Origin: Myxococcus landrumus
GTDB taxonomy: Bacteria > Myxococcota > Myxococcia > Myxococcales > Myxococcaceae
Direction: 5' to 3'
NCBI RefSeq assembly: GCF_017301635.1
Contig: NZ_CP071091.1
Coordinates: 649,001 to 713,000, forward strand
DNA: 64,000 nucleotides
Shown here: positions 22,573 to 30,327 of the stretch, in pieces
Position numbering within the stretch: position 1 is the first letter of the stretch
How the letters are laid out: every line of letters begins with the position of its first letter
Notes under the pieces: model-generated
What the model saw: only the letters and a program-made list of their open reading frames with translations
Told to the model about the DNA's origin: nothing
Databases searched by the model: none
Program-made: the position numbers and the translations under genes

Positions 22573-22887
22573 GACTAAAGTCGCTCCTTAGTGGTCCCAG
22601 CCAAAGAAGGGCCGGGGACTCTGGGGATAGCGGCGCCCTTATGTGCATATGCGCTACAGGAGTTCAACCGCCGAGGCGCCGGCCTCCTGTTCCGAAAACC
22701 GGAGCGATGACGGGGACTTATGGCAACGCACTGTGTCACCTACGGCGGATGCACCGTGTCATCGGTGTCACGGTGGGGGGCCTGGTTCGTTGGTGTTCAA
22801 GCCACGCCGGCAGGGGATGAAACAGCGGGCTGCTTCATTTTGGCTTGCCCTACCCGAAACCCCATGGTACTTCGCGCACCGCCTTGC
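22573..22887. other. 315-bp intergenic region upstream of gdhA and tRNA-Thr
   Basis: No gene is supported. The region must contain the promoters of the divergent glutamate dehydrogenase and tRNA genes. Visible elements: the palindrome GCATATGC (22645-22652) and an inverted repeat CACCGTG (22752-22758) / CACGGTG (22769-22775) with three copies of GTGTCA around it. Small open frames here have no ribosome sites and no family resemblance. Confidence 0.5.
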
Positions 22888-22963
<76 letters not shown>

Positions 22964-22972
22964 CCAAGACAG

Positions 22973-23013
22973 AGGCCCGGAAGCTATCTAGCTTCCGGGC
23001 CTTTGTCTTTTCT
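22973..23013 (+). terminator. Rho-independent terminator of tRNA-Thr
   Basis: AGGCCCGGAAGCT (22973-22985) pairs perfectly with AGCTTCCGGGCCT (22990-23002), a 13-bp stem with a 4-nt loop, followed by TTGTCTTTTCTTG. The long G/C stem and T-rich tail make this the clearest intrinsic terminator in the window. Confidence 0.92.
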
Positions 23014-23158
23014 TGCCTCCGATGTTGCCAGTCGCCTGGCACCGGGCGGGAGGAGGGGCCTGCGGCTTGGTCGATGGCCCGAGGGGCAGGCGAGGCGGTG
23101 AGCCAGTCTTCGCGCTCGGGTGTCTCCAGGTTCAGCTTCCAGCCAGGAGTATCGACCG

Positions 23159-23569
23159 ATGAGCTCGCGACCGTTCCAGCCAGTCACCGTTGACCACCTC
23201 GTCCTGCGCGTCGTGGACCTGGAGCGGATGGTCGCGTTCTACCGGGACGCGTTGGGGTGCACCGTCGACAAGGAAGTGCCCCGCCTTGGGATGACCCACA
23301 TGCGAGCGGGGTCGGCGATGATCGACCTCATCTCATTGGATGGGATGCTGGGGAGCGCGGGCGGGGCGGGGCCGGGGCGGGAGGGGCGCAACGTCGACCA
23401 CTTCTGCATCACGGTGCAGCCGTTCGACGAGGCGGCGATTCGAGCCCACCTGGCCACGCATGGGGTGACTCCGTTCGCGCCCGGGGACCGGTATGGGGCG
23501 AATGGCGACGGCTTCTCGTTCTACCTCCATGATCCGGAGGGGAACACGGTGGAGCTGAAGGGGGCGTAG
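23159..23569 (+). CDS. VOC-family protein (glyoxalase/dioxygenase superfamily)
   Basis: 136 residues starting at ATG 23159 with CAGGAG about 11 nt upstream. The pattern VTVDHLVLRVVDLERMVAFY near the N-terminus and FYLHDPEGNTVELKG at the C-terminus is the vicinal-oxygen-chelate fold with a metal-binding His and Glu in paired beta-alpha-beta modules; DHFCITV begins the second half. Family members are glyoxalases, resistance proteins or dioxygenases; the substrate cannot be named. Single-gene unit; its stop touches the stop of the convergent gene that follows. Confidence 0.88.
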   Translation: MSSRPFQPVTVDHLVLRVVDLERMVAFYRDALGCTVDKEVPRLGMTHMRAGSAMIDLISLDGMLGSAGGAGPGREGRNVDHFCITVQPFDEAAIRAHLATHGVTPFAPGDRYGANGDGFSFYLHDPEGNTVELKGA

Positions 23570-24028
23570 TCACTCCGCCTGCCGGGGCACCCGCGCCCAG
23601 AGCACGGTCCAGATGGACGCTCGGGACGAGAAACCAGGAACGACGAGCCGGACCTCTACCTCGGTGGAGGCCACCTGGGCGCCCTGGGCCCGAGCCTCCG
23701 CGAACAAGTCCCGGAGCAGCGCGGGCCCATCGACATACACCGCGGACAGGAACCCGGACTTGCCCACTGGAGTTGGCGGCGAGAGGTCCGGGTCACGAGG
23801 CATCAAGCCCCAGACCTCGAGGATGTCGCGGTACAGCTCATCCATGTCATGCAGCCGAGCATGGACCCCCAACGCTCCACACGGGCAATCCCAGCCAAAG
23901 CCCCGGGTCAGTGCCCCGGAGTCCAGCATCCGGCCTCGTGCGGCCTCTGCGCAGAGGCCACACTTCACGGAGCCCACCTCGCCAGTCAGCTCGTGTCGGG
24001 CGTCGAAGGTGATGTCGAGCGTTTCCAT
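23570..24028 (-). CDS. hypothetical protein with paired cysteines
   Basis: 152 residues, family not recognised. The N-terminal half carries VKCGLCAEAARG and GWDCPCGALGVHARLHD: CxxC plus CxC, possibly a small zinc site. The C-terminal half (residues ~95-150) contains FLSAVYVDGPALLRDLFAEA and VEVRLVVPGFSSRASIW, an alpha/beta pattern. No signal peptide. The ATG ending at 24028 overlaps by one base the stop of the upstream membrane-protein gene (TGATG), so the two are translationally coupled and likely work together. The function is open; a polymorphic-toxin immunity protein is one possibility, without direct evidence. Confidence 0.7.
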   Translation of the reverse strand: METLDITFDARHELTGEVGSVKCGLCAEAARGRMLDSGALTRGFGWDCPCGALGVHARLHDMDELYRDILEVWGLMPRDPDLSPPTPVGKSGFLSAVYVDGPALLRDLFAEARAQGAQVASTEVEVRLVVPGFSSRASIWTVLWARVPRQAE

Positions 24029-24468
24029 CAGTTCGCGGGGGGCATGTAGAAGTCGAAGGGTTCTGTCACAGCGGCCCGGAGCTGAATCCGGGTGGAGCTC
24101 TCCCCCGCTCGAAACGTGTCGAGCTTCACGAAGAAGAACGACGAGAGCTCCCGGTCATGAAGCTCCGACCAGGGGATCCGCAGTGGGGGATGAAAGAGGC
24201 GGAAGACAAGGTTCGGGACCAGGTAGAGCCCCTGCGCATCGCCGCCCACCGCGAGACAGTTCTTGTAGTCGAGCCAGCCGATCTTCCCCGAGGTGAAGTT
24301 CCGCAGGTCGCTCGGGGCGGGCCCGTCCGCGCGGAATTGCCTGGCGAGGCCATGCCAGCCACTCACCCACGAAAGCGCGCGCGCGATCAACGCGAACCAC
24401 AGGACGAACAGGACCGCGATGCCCCATGGATGCGTCTTGACCAGGAACTGGAGGAAGGACGAGTGCAT
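24028..24468 (-). CDS. small membrane-anchored protein of unknown function
   Basis: 146 residues. A single hydrophobic segment WGIAVLFVLWFALIARALSW (~15-34) near the N-terminus anchors it in the membrane; the rest (KIGWLDYKNCLAVGGDAQGL, LRIPWSELHDRELSSFFFVK, RIQLRAAVTEPFDFYMP) is a beta-rich soluble domain resembling small PH-like or bacterial membrane-flanked domains, but I cannot name the family. Stop and next start overlap (TGATG), so it forms a two-gene unit with the following cysteine-containing protein. Located 10 bp downstream of the thioesterase on the same strand, so a longer operon is likely. Confidence 0.7.
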   Translation of the reverse strand: MHSSFLQFLVKTHPWGIAVLFVLWFALIARALSWVSGWHGLARQFRADGPAPSDLRNFTSGKIGWLDYKNCLAVGGDAQGLYLVPNLVFRLFHPPLRIPWSELHDRELSSFFFVKLDTFRAGESSTRIQLRAAVTEPFDFYMPPAN

Positions 24469-24478
24469 GGCCGCTGCC

Positions 24479-24913
24479 CTAAATCGCCAGAGTCAGCCGT
24501 GAAAGAGCCTCTCGCAGTCGCTCTGGAATCGCCGTGGACTTGCGCGTCTGGCGGTCCACGAAGACGTGAACGAAGTGCCCATGCGCCGCCGCTTCCGACG
24601 CCCCCTCCTTGAAGATGCCAATCCCATACGTCACCGAGCGCGTGCCCAGCGTGTCCACCCGCAGCCCCGCTCGCAGCGCGTCTGGATAGGCGAGAGGCGC
24701 GCGGTAGTGGCACTTCGACTCCACGACGAGTCCGATGACGGAGCTGCCGTGGATGTCCAGCCCGCCTTCGTGGATGAGGAAGTGGTTCGCCACCGTGTCG
24801 AAGTAGCTGTAGTACGTGACGTTGTTGATGTGCCCGTAGACGTCATTGTCCATCCACCGTGTGGTGATGGGCAGAAAGTAGCGAAAGCGCTCGGCGGTCT
24901 CGGCGATACTCAC
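24479..24913 (-). CDS. hotdog-fold acyl-CoA thioesterase (4-HBA-CoA/YbgC type)
   Basis: 144 residues. Starts at GTG ending at 24913 with GAGGAG 9 nt upstream. RWMDNDVYGHINNVTYYSYF (~19-38) contains the Asp and the D-x-Y-G-H-I-N-N motif of the 4-hydroxybenzoyl-CoA thioesterase family, followed by GLVVESKCHYRAPLAYPD. Such enzymes hydrolyse short acyl-CoA or aryl-CoA thioesters in the cytoplasm. It is in an operon-like run with a small upstream frame and two downstream hypotheticals; it may also serve the acyl-CoA catabolic island starting 3 kb away, but nothing here proves it. Confidence 0.92.
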   Translation of the reverse strand: MSIAETAERFRYFLPITTRWMDNDVYGHINNVTYYSYFDTVANHFLIHEGGLDIHGSSVIGLVVESKCHYRAPLAYPDALRAGLRVDTLGTRSVTYGIGIFKEGASEAAAHGHFVHVFVDRQTRKSTAIPERLREALSRLTLAI

Positions 24914-24926
24914 GGCTTCAGTCTCC

Positions 24927-25133
24927 TCAAGGCTGCCAGGACCCCAGCGCCTGCTGGAGCAGCCCCCTCAGTACGGGCCGCGACATCTCGTGGGAAGCAT
25001 GCTGCAACAGTCGCTGCCGAGGGAAGGCCCCCGCCGTCAGCTCCACTACGTCCGCGCTGGTGTACCTGATTCCGCCCAGTCCGCAGGTGGCCCCTCCCTC
25101 ACTGGGGATCAGCGCAGTGAAGTCCGGGTCCAC
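24927..25133 (-). CDS. small hypothetical protein or 3' remnant
   Basis: A 68-residue frame from a GTG ending at 25133, finishing 13 nt before the thioesterase start so that its stop adjoins that gene's ribosome site. The sequence (CGLGGIRYTSADVVELTAGA, RPVLRGLLQQALGSWQP) has coding-like codon use and looks like the C-terminal piece of a larger protein. The same frame continues upstream with sensible sequence to an in-frame TGA near 25196, with no good start. It may therefore be a decayed gene. Family unknown. Confidence 0.4.
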   Translation of the reverse strand: MDPDFTALIPSEGGATCGLGGIRYTSADVVELTAGAFPRQRLLQHASHEMSRPVLRGLLQQALGSWQP

Positions 25134-25402
25134 CAGGGCCTCGGTGGGACGCAGCGCGTGCGAGGCGCTGCCCGTCTTCGCGCCCCGTCAGTGACTCAGA
25201 CTCCCGGATGGAGCGTCCCCTTGGAACGCGCGGACGTTCTCCCTGAACGCGTCGCACGGCTCCTCGAGTGACGAAGCGCGAGAGCCCGCAGAGACAATCC
25301 CAGCCCACCCCGTGCGGTGCGTGCGTGCGGCACGCTGCCTGCAGTGAACCTCGGAGGCCACGCCGGTTCATCAGGCCGCTGTCAGCCCATTCTCCCCCTC
25401 GG
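25134..25402. other. 269-bp region between small ORF and repeat lipoprotein
   Basis: No gene is supported. It presumably holds the promoter of the lipoprotein gene and the upstream region of the thioesterase operon. On the reverse strand an open segment (about 25197-25300) resembles coding sequence and may be decayed; see the neighbouring small ORF. Confidence 0.3.
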
Positions 25403-27460
25403 ATGGAAATCATGCGTCTGTTACGCCTTCTCGGTGTTTGTAGTTGTCTGCTCGCGGCAGGGCTCGTCGCCGGTTGCTCCGGCACGACAGGAGAGGAAGC
25501 CGAACCGCTCGCCGTCTCCGAGCAGAACCTCGATCCTCTCCTGGGTCGGGATTACGGCGGTGCCTTCGGATACATCGACGGTGGCGTGCTCGCGCCGAAT
25601 CCCGCGACGGGCGGCGCGTCGTGTCCGGCCGGATACTCGGCGACGAAGGTGTTGGGGACCTCGGGGGTGGATTGGGCCGCGTTCATCTGCTCACGGCCGA
25701 CCCAGTCCGGTGTCGAGCCGCTCTATGACTTTGGCGGCATGTGGGGCTACGTCGACGACAAGCTGGCCGTCAATCCCATCACCCGGCTGGGGGCGTGCCC
25801 GAAGGGCTACACGGACCAGCGAATCCTCGGGAAGGCGGGGACGGACCGTGAGCTGCACACCTGCTACAAGCCTCACGTCGTGGGGACCGCTCCGGCGTAT
25901 TACTTTGGAGGCGCGTGGGGATATGTCGACACGCGCGAGGTCCCGAATCCAGCGACGGGTTCCGGCTCCTGCCCCGCGGGTTTCACGACAGCCAAGGTCC
26001 TGGGCACCGTGGGGGTCGACTACGCCATGTTCTATTGCATCTCTCCCGCGCCTCGCTGGGACTTCGGCGGTGCGTTTGGATACATCAATGGGGGTGTGCT
26101 CGTGCCCAACCCCGCGACAGGTGGCGCGTCGTGCCCGGCCGGATACACGACGACGAAGATTCTCGGGACGTCCAACGTGGACTGGGCGGCGTTCATCTGC
26201 TCCCGGCCGTACCGGTTTGGCCGCGAGCCGCTCTACGACTTCGGCGGAATGTGGGGCTACTCCGAGGGCAAGCTGGTGGGCAATCCCATCACCCAGACGG
26301 CCTCCTGCGCGCCGGGCTACACGGACCAGCGTGTCCTGGGTGTCTATGGCACCGATTATGACATGCATGTCTGCTACAAGCCGCACGTGGCCGGAACGAC
26401 GCCCCCGTATCCCTTTGCTGGGGCGTGGGGTTACGTGGATGGTCAGCAGAGGTCGAACCCGGTGACGGGCGGCCAGTCGTGCCCGAGCGGCTTTTCGAAG
26501 ACGCAGGTCTTCGGGACCTACAATGCCGACTACCCGGTGTTCTACTGCGAGCCTGTCGTCATGAAGTTCGCGCCCCGGCTCCGCTTCGACGGAGAGGGAC
26601 ATGGCTATCCCATGTCGGCGCAGACGTATTACGAGACGGTCATCCGCGCGGCGACTCCGTCAGGGGGAATGGAGAACCTGGATGCCTCCACCCTGGGGAC
26701 GGGCAACCTGCCCACGTACTACCAGGAGATTCTGTGCGGAGACCAGGTGCGCATCAAGTACTGGTGGTTCTATGGCTACCAGCGAGTCTGTGACGAGGGC
26801 GGCAAGGGCTCGCACCACGGGGATTGGGAGAATGTCGTGGTCACGCTGAGCGAGGACCGGTCTTCCATCGCGGCGGTCACCTACACGATGCACGGCAAGG
26901 ACTACACCCGGCTCGCGGCCCGCGGAGGCTTCGAGCTGGAGAATGGCTCACACCCGGTGGTCTACGTGGGAAAGAACTCGCATGCGGCGTTCCAAAATCA
27001 GGGCGGGAGTGGAGGGCCCCTCGACAACTGTCTGCCGATGGAGGAGTACCGGAACAACACGACGGGAACCCGGCTGGATTCGTGGTTGAAGCTGGTGAGG
27101 CTCGAGCTTGGGCAGGAGTCGTGGATGGAGGCGGACTGGCACACCCGGTTCGCGGAGTGGGGACCGAACGGTGGCAACGGCGTGGGGAACCACCCGACCC
27201 AGAAGGCCCCGACCTGCACGATGAACGCGGCTGCCTGGTCCGCCGACACTCCGACGTGGACCCGCAGTCAGTGCAAGATGGGCGACCGTGATGATGGCAC
27301 GACCTGCCACTCTCAATGCCGCTCCGGGTACACGGACATGGGGCTCACCTGTACCAACTGGGACATCAGCTCGCTCCATACGTACAACCAGAACCTCTAT
27401 GGGTATGACTATGAGATCCCCACCACGGACCTTGGCCTGTTGAGGGCGGACCCTCGCTGA
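25403..27460 (+). CDS. Vps62-like lipoprotein with six N-terminal repeats
   Basis: About 685 residues. Signal LLAAGLVAGCS gives a lipobox (Cys ~23). Two ATGs (25403, 25412) are possible starts. Residues ~45-390 contain six units of ~53-60 residues, each with an (F/Y)GGxWGY-like start, N-P-(A/I/V)-T, a Cys, G-(Y/F)-(S/T), K/R-(V/I)-(L/F)-G and a second Cys. They fall into two copies of a three-unit block: unit 4 resembles 1, 5 resembles 2, 6 resembles 3. The C-terminal ~300 residues carry IKYWWFYGYQRVC, HHGDWENVVV and HPVVYVGKNSHAAF, the core of the Vps62/DUF946 family, whose HxGDWE recalls NPP1-type proteins. Probably surface-exposed; lectin-like or toxin-like roles are possible, unproven. 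Confidence 0.85.
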   Translation: MEIMRLLRLLGVCSCLLAAGLVAGCSGTTGEEAEPLAVSEQNLDPLLGRDYGGAFGYIDGGVLAPNPATGGASCPAGYSATKVLGTSGVDWAAFICSRPTQSGVEPLYDFGGMWGYVDDKLAVNPITRLGACPKGYTDQRILGKAGTDRELHTCYKPHVVGTAPAYYFGGAWGYVDTREVPNPATGSGSCPAGFTTAKVLGTVGVDYAMFYCISPAPRWDFGGAFGYINGGVLVPNPATGGASCPAGYTTTKILGTSNVDWAAFICSRPYRFGREPLYDFGGMWGYSEGKLVGNPITQTASCAPGYTDQRVLGVYGTDYDMHVCYKPHVAGTTPPYPFAGAWGYVDGQQRSNPVTGGQSCPSGFSKTQVFGTYNADYPVFYCEPVVMKFAPRLRFDGEGHGYPMSAQTYYETVIRAATPSGGMENLDASTLGTGNLPTYYQEILCGDQVRIKYWWFYGYQRVCDEGGKGSHHGDWENVVVTLSEDRSSIAAVTYTMHGKDYTRLAARGGFELENGSHPVVYVGKNSHAAFQNQGGSGGPLDNCLPMEEYRNNTTGTRLDSWLKLVRLELGQESWMEADWHTRFAEWGPNGGNGVGNHPTQKAPTCTMNAAAWSADTPTWTRSQCKMGDRDDGTTCHSQCRSGYTDMGLTCTNWDISSLHTYNQNLYGYDYEIPTTDLGLLRADPR

Positions 27461-27474
27461 GTTGAAGACCGCGG

Positions 27475-27503
27475 AGGGCCCCGTGGACTTCTCGCGGGGC
27501 CCT
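27475..27503 (+). terminator. hairpin after the repeat lipoprotein
   Basis: AGGGCCCCG (27475-27483) and CGGGGCCCT (27495-27503) form a perfect 9-bp stem with an 11-nt loop 14 nt after the stop codon. No T run follows, so it is a weaker or factor-assisted terminator. Confidence 0.5.
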
Positions 27504-27613
27504 GTGTGAAGGGGCGTTCTGGGCGTCGTTCGTCCTGTGCTCCCTTGCTTGCGCGAAGGTGCGTCGGAACCTATGAGTGCGGGTATCACGCAGGTTTACG
27601 ACGACGCCCTCCC

Positions 27614-27970
27614 ATGACGCTGAACGAAGTACAGCAGAGTCTCTGTCAACGAGCAGGCGCGGAGTTCTCGCCCCTCCCAGCCGGCACGCGAGTGGCCATC
27701 GCGCGAAACCTGAGGTCCGGGGCCATGCCGATCTACGGCGTGCGGTACATCACCCAGCCGGGAGGCGTCGGCTGGTTCTTCTGGGCGGGCGAGGGTGAGC
27801 TCAGTACCGAGGTGGACTACTTTCAGGCGCTGCACGTCGAGCACCTGGAGGAGTGGTGTCCCCTCGTGTTGCCCTACCTTGCCCTTCCACCTGGGTGGCG
27901 CTTCCTGACTGATGGCGAGGTGGATGACGTGTGGTTTGACCAGGCCGTCCTCGACCGACCCATTTCCTGA
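27614..27970 (+). CDS. Imm33-like small protein
   Basis: 118 residues from ATG 27614 (MTLNEVQQSLCQRAG). The pattern YGVRYITQPGGVGWFFWAGE, then a run of Asp/Tyr/Phe, HVEHLEEWCP, LPYLALPPGWRFL and VWFD is the arrangement I associate with Imm33-type immunity proteins of polymorphic toxin systems: WxFWAGE, HL-x-CP, YLxLPPGWRFL, DVW-D. Cytoplasmic, no signal peptide. It follows the Vps62-like lipoprotein in the same direction with a 153-bp gap that contains a terminator-like hairpin, so co-transcription is uncertain. No matching toxin is nearby. Function as an orphan immunity protein is inference; Imm33 also occurs outside toxin loci. Confidence 0.6.
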   Translation: MTLNEVQQSLCQRAGAEFSPLPAGTRVAIARNLRSGAMPIYGVRYITQPGGVGWFFWAGEGELSTEVDYFQALHVEHLEEWCPLVLPYLALPPGWRFLTDGEVDDVWFDQAVLDRPIS

Positions 27971-27981
27971 GCGTTTCGTTC

Positions 27982-29121
27982 TCAGTAACCACGCAGATGG
28001 GCGAAGTGGTCACGGTGGAAGGGTGCGTCGCCGAAGGTCATCGCGGCGACGCGTGCTCGCTTCAGGAAGAGGCCGATGTCGCAAGCGTCGGTGACGCCCA
28101 TTCCGCCATGCAGTTGGATCGCCTCGTTCGCCACGTGAAGGAAGGTGTCCGAGGCCCTGGCCTTGGCGGCGCTCGCCAGCAGCGGCACGTTTGACCTGTC
28201 TTCGTCGATGGCGTGCAGCGCCTCCGCGACGATGGCTCGCGCGAGCGACACTTCACAGTGCAGCCGCGCGGCACGGTGCTTCAGGGCTTGGAATGACCCG
28301 ATGTGCACGCCGAACTGCTTGCGTGTCTTGAGTTGGGTGAGCGTGCTCTCGAAGGCCTCGGAGAGGCTCCCTAGCATCTCGGCGCTCAGCGCCACGCGGG
28401 CCCGGTCGAGGAGTGGGTCCAACACCTCCGCGCCTTGGTCCGGTGTGCCAATGATGTCTTCGGACGTCGCGAGCACGTCCTCAAGGCGGACTCGCGCGGC
28501 ATTCCGGCTGTCCACGAGCACGGTGCGCGTGACGTGGAGTCCGGGAGCTCGTGCTGGGACGAGGAAGAGGGTCAGTCCCTCTCGCTCTCCCGAGGAGCCC
28601 GAGGTTCGCGCCACCACGATGAGCGCATCCGCGACATGCCCGTCCAGCACCAGGACCTTCTCCCCCTGGAGTCGATATCCGTCAGACCCCAGTCGGGCCC
28701 GGGTCGCGACGTCATAGGGCGCATGCCGGGGGCCTTCGTCGTGCGCCCAGGCCAGGAGCCTCTCGCCCGTGGCGATGGGGTGCAGCCAGTCTCTCAACTG
28801 CGAGGATGCGCCGCCCAGCATGAGGGCCGTGGTTCCGAGGACCGCTGTGGACATCATCGGCGTGGGCGCGAGGGTGCGCCCGCATTCCTCCAACACGAGC
28901 CCCAACTCCGTCCATCCAAGCCCCATGCCTCCATGGCTCACTGGAATCGTGATGCCCGCCAATCCGAGGGACGCCATCTCCCCCCAGGTGTCGCGCGACA
29001 GTCCGTCTGGAGCCCTGCTGTCACGGAGCTGCCTCAAGTGGGACACGGGCATCCGCTCACGCACAAATCGTCGTGTCGTCTCTCGGAGGGACTCCTGCTC
29101 CGTCGTCTCGAGGAGGCCCAT
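27982..29121 (-). CDS. acyl-CoA dehydrogenase (probable subunit A of a heteromeric pair)
   Basis: 379 residues. Typical ACAD layout: N-terminal helical domain (LLETTEQESLRETTRRFVRE), middle beta domain with the VLVLDGHVADALIVVART segment, C-terminal helices with LHGGMGVTDACDIGLFLKRA. The position usually holding the catalytic Glu motif is not clear in this subunit. It follows another ACAD (29134) in the same operon, the arrangement of heterotetrameric steroid-side-chain ACADs (FadE26/27-like) in actinobacteria, where only one subunit has the full active site. Substrate therefore likely a bulky acyl-CoA; this is inference from context. Confidence 0.9.
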   Translation of the reverse strand: MGLLETTEQESLRETTRRFVRERMPVSHLRQLRDSRAPDGLSRDTWGEMASLGLAGITIPVSHGGMGLGWTELGLVLEECGRTLAPTPMMSTAVLGTTALMLGGASSQLRDWLHPIATGERLLAWAHDEGPRHAPYDVATRARLGSDGYRLQGEKVLVLDGHVADALIVVARTSGSSGEREGLTLFLVPARAPGLHVTRTVLVDSRNAARVRLEDVLATSEDIIGTPDQGAEVLDPLLDRARVALSAEMLGSLSEAFESTLTQLKTRKQFGVHIGSFQALKHRAARLHCEVSLARAIVAEALHAIDEDRSNVPLLASAAKARASDTFLHVANEAIQLHGGMGVTDACDIGLFLKRARVAAMTFGDAPFHRDHFAHLRGY

Positions 29122-29133
29122 GGTCGGTCCGTG

Positions 29134-30327
29134 TCAGTCGGGAAGGCCAAGCACACGCTTGGCGATGATGTTGAGATGGATTTCGCTCGTTCCACCCTCG
29201 ATGGAGTTGGCTCGTGAGCGCAGCCAGTCGCGAGTGAGGCGGAGCTCCGCCGGAGAGAATCCTGGCCCCTCCCAGCCCAGACCCTGGAAGCCCGCGAGCT
29301 CGACCTTCAGCTCCCGCCACCGTTGCCGGAGCTCCATCGCCTGGAGCTTGAGCGCGGAACTCTCAGGTCCCAACCCACGGCCCGCTTCCATGGCCTCCAC
29401 CGCATGGCGTACCGCACTCGCGTTGCAGAGTCGGTCCATGTCCACCTGTGCAATCCGGTCCCGCAGAACCGCGTCACGAAGCTGTCCACGGTCCTCACCA
29501 AGATATCTCCGAGCCAGTACCTCCAGCGGCTCCTCTCGCACGAAGTCCGCATCGCCGAGCCGTGATATCCACGCCCGCTCGTACTCGAGCAGGCTCATGG
29601 CGATCTTCCATCCCTGACCCGGTTGGCCCACCAGGTTCTCCACAGGGACTCGCACGTCGTCGAAGAACGTCTCGCAGAACGGTGACTCTCCGCTGATGAG
29701 CCGGATGGGCCGCACGTCCACGCCGGGACTGGCCAGGTCCACCAACAGGAACCCAAGTCCCTCGTGCCGCGCGGAGTCCGCACCCGTACGCACCAGACAG
29801 AACATCCCATCGGACACAGCCGCGTGCGACGTCCAGAGCTTCTGGCCCGACACCACGTAGTGCTCGCCGTCGAGCACAGCACGTGTCCTCACGCCCGCCA
29901 GGTCCGAGCCCGCCTCGGGCTCACTGTAGCCCTGGCACCAGCGCACGGCTCCTCGAGCAATCGGGGGCAGATGTCTGCGTTTCTGCACCTCATCCCCGAA
30001 CCGCAGCAGCACCGGGCCCAGCATCCACAATCCCAGACTGTGCAGGGGAGGGCGGCAGCTCAACTGCCGCAGCTCTTCTTCGAGAATGCTCGCCTGCGCC
30101 GGAGTCAGTCCCGCGCCGCCGTACTCCACGGGCCAGGTGGGCGCGGTGAACCCCCGCGAAGCCATCCGCTCCAACCACAGCCGCTGGTCCGGACTCGCGA
30201 AGACACCACGCGAGCCGCCCCAGACCTCGTCCTCCTCGCCCCCCATCGGAGTCCGCATCGAGGGCGGACAGTTCTCCTCCAGCCAGCATCGCAAGGACTC
30301 GCGAAAGTTCTCGTCCGAGCTGCTCAT
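29134..30327 (-). CDS. acyl-CoA dehydrogenase (partner subunit)
   Basis: 397 residues. ACAD fold with RWCQGYSEPEAGSDLAGVRT (~130-150), the FAD/substrate region DGEHYVVSGQKLWTSHA, and near the C-terminus SRANSIEGGTSEIHLNIIAK, the family's usual C-terminal signature. The ATG ending at 30327 overlaps the stop of the amidohydrolase gene by 4 bp (ATGA). With the next gene (27982) it forms one of two ACAD pairs in the island. Predicted to oxidise an acyl-CoA alpha-beta bond and pass electrons to ETF. Confidence 0.93.
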   Translation of the reverse strand: MSSSDENFRESLRCWLEENCPPSMRTPMGGEEDEVWGGSRGVFASPDQRLWLERMASRGFTAPTWPVEYGGAGLTPAQASILEEELRQLSCRPPLHSLGLWMLGPVLLRFGDEVQKRRHLPPIARGAVRWCQGYSEPEAGSDLAGVRTRAVLDGEHYVVSGQKLWTSHAAVSDGMFCLVRTGADSARHEGLGFLLVDLASPGVDVRPIRLISGESPFCETFFDDVRVPVENLVGQPGQGWKIAMSLLEYERAWISRLGDADFVREEPLEVLARRYLGEDRGQLRDAVLRDRIAQVDMDRLCNASAVRHAVEAMEAGRGLGPESSALKLQAMELRQRWRELKVELAGFQGLGWEGPGFSPAELRLTRDWLRSRANSIEGGTSEIHLNIIAKRVLGLPD

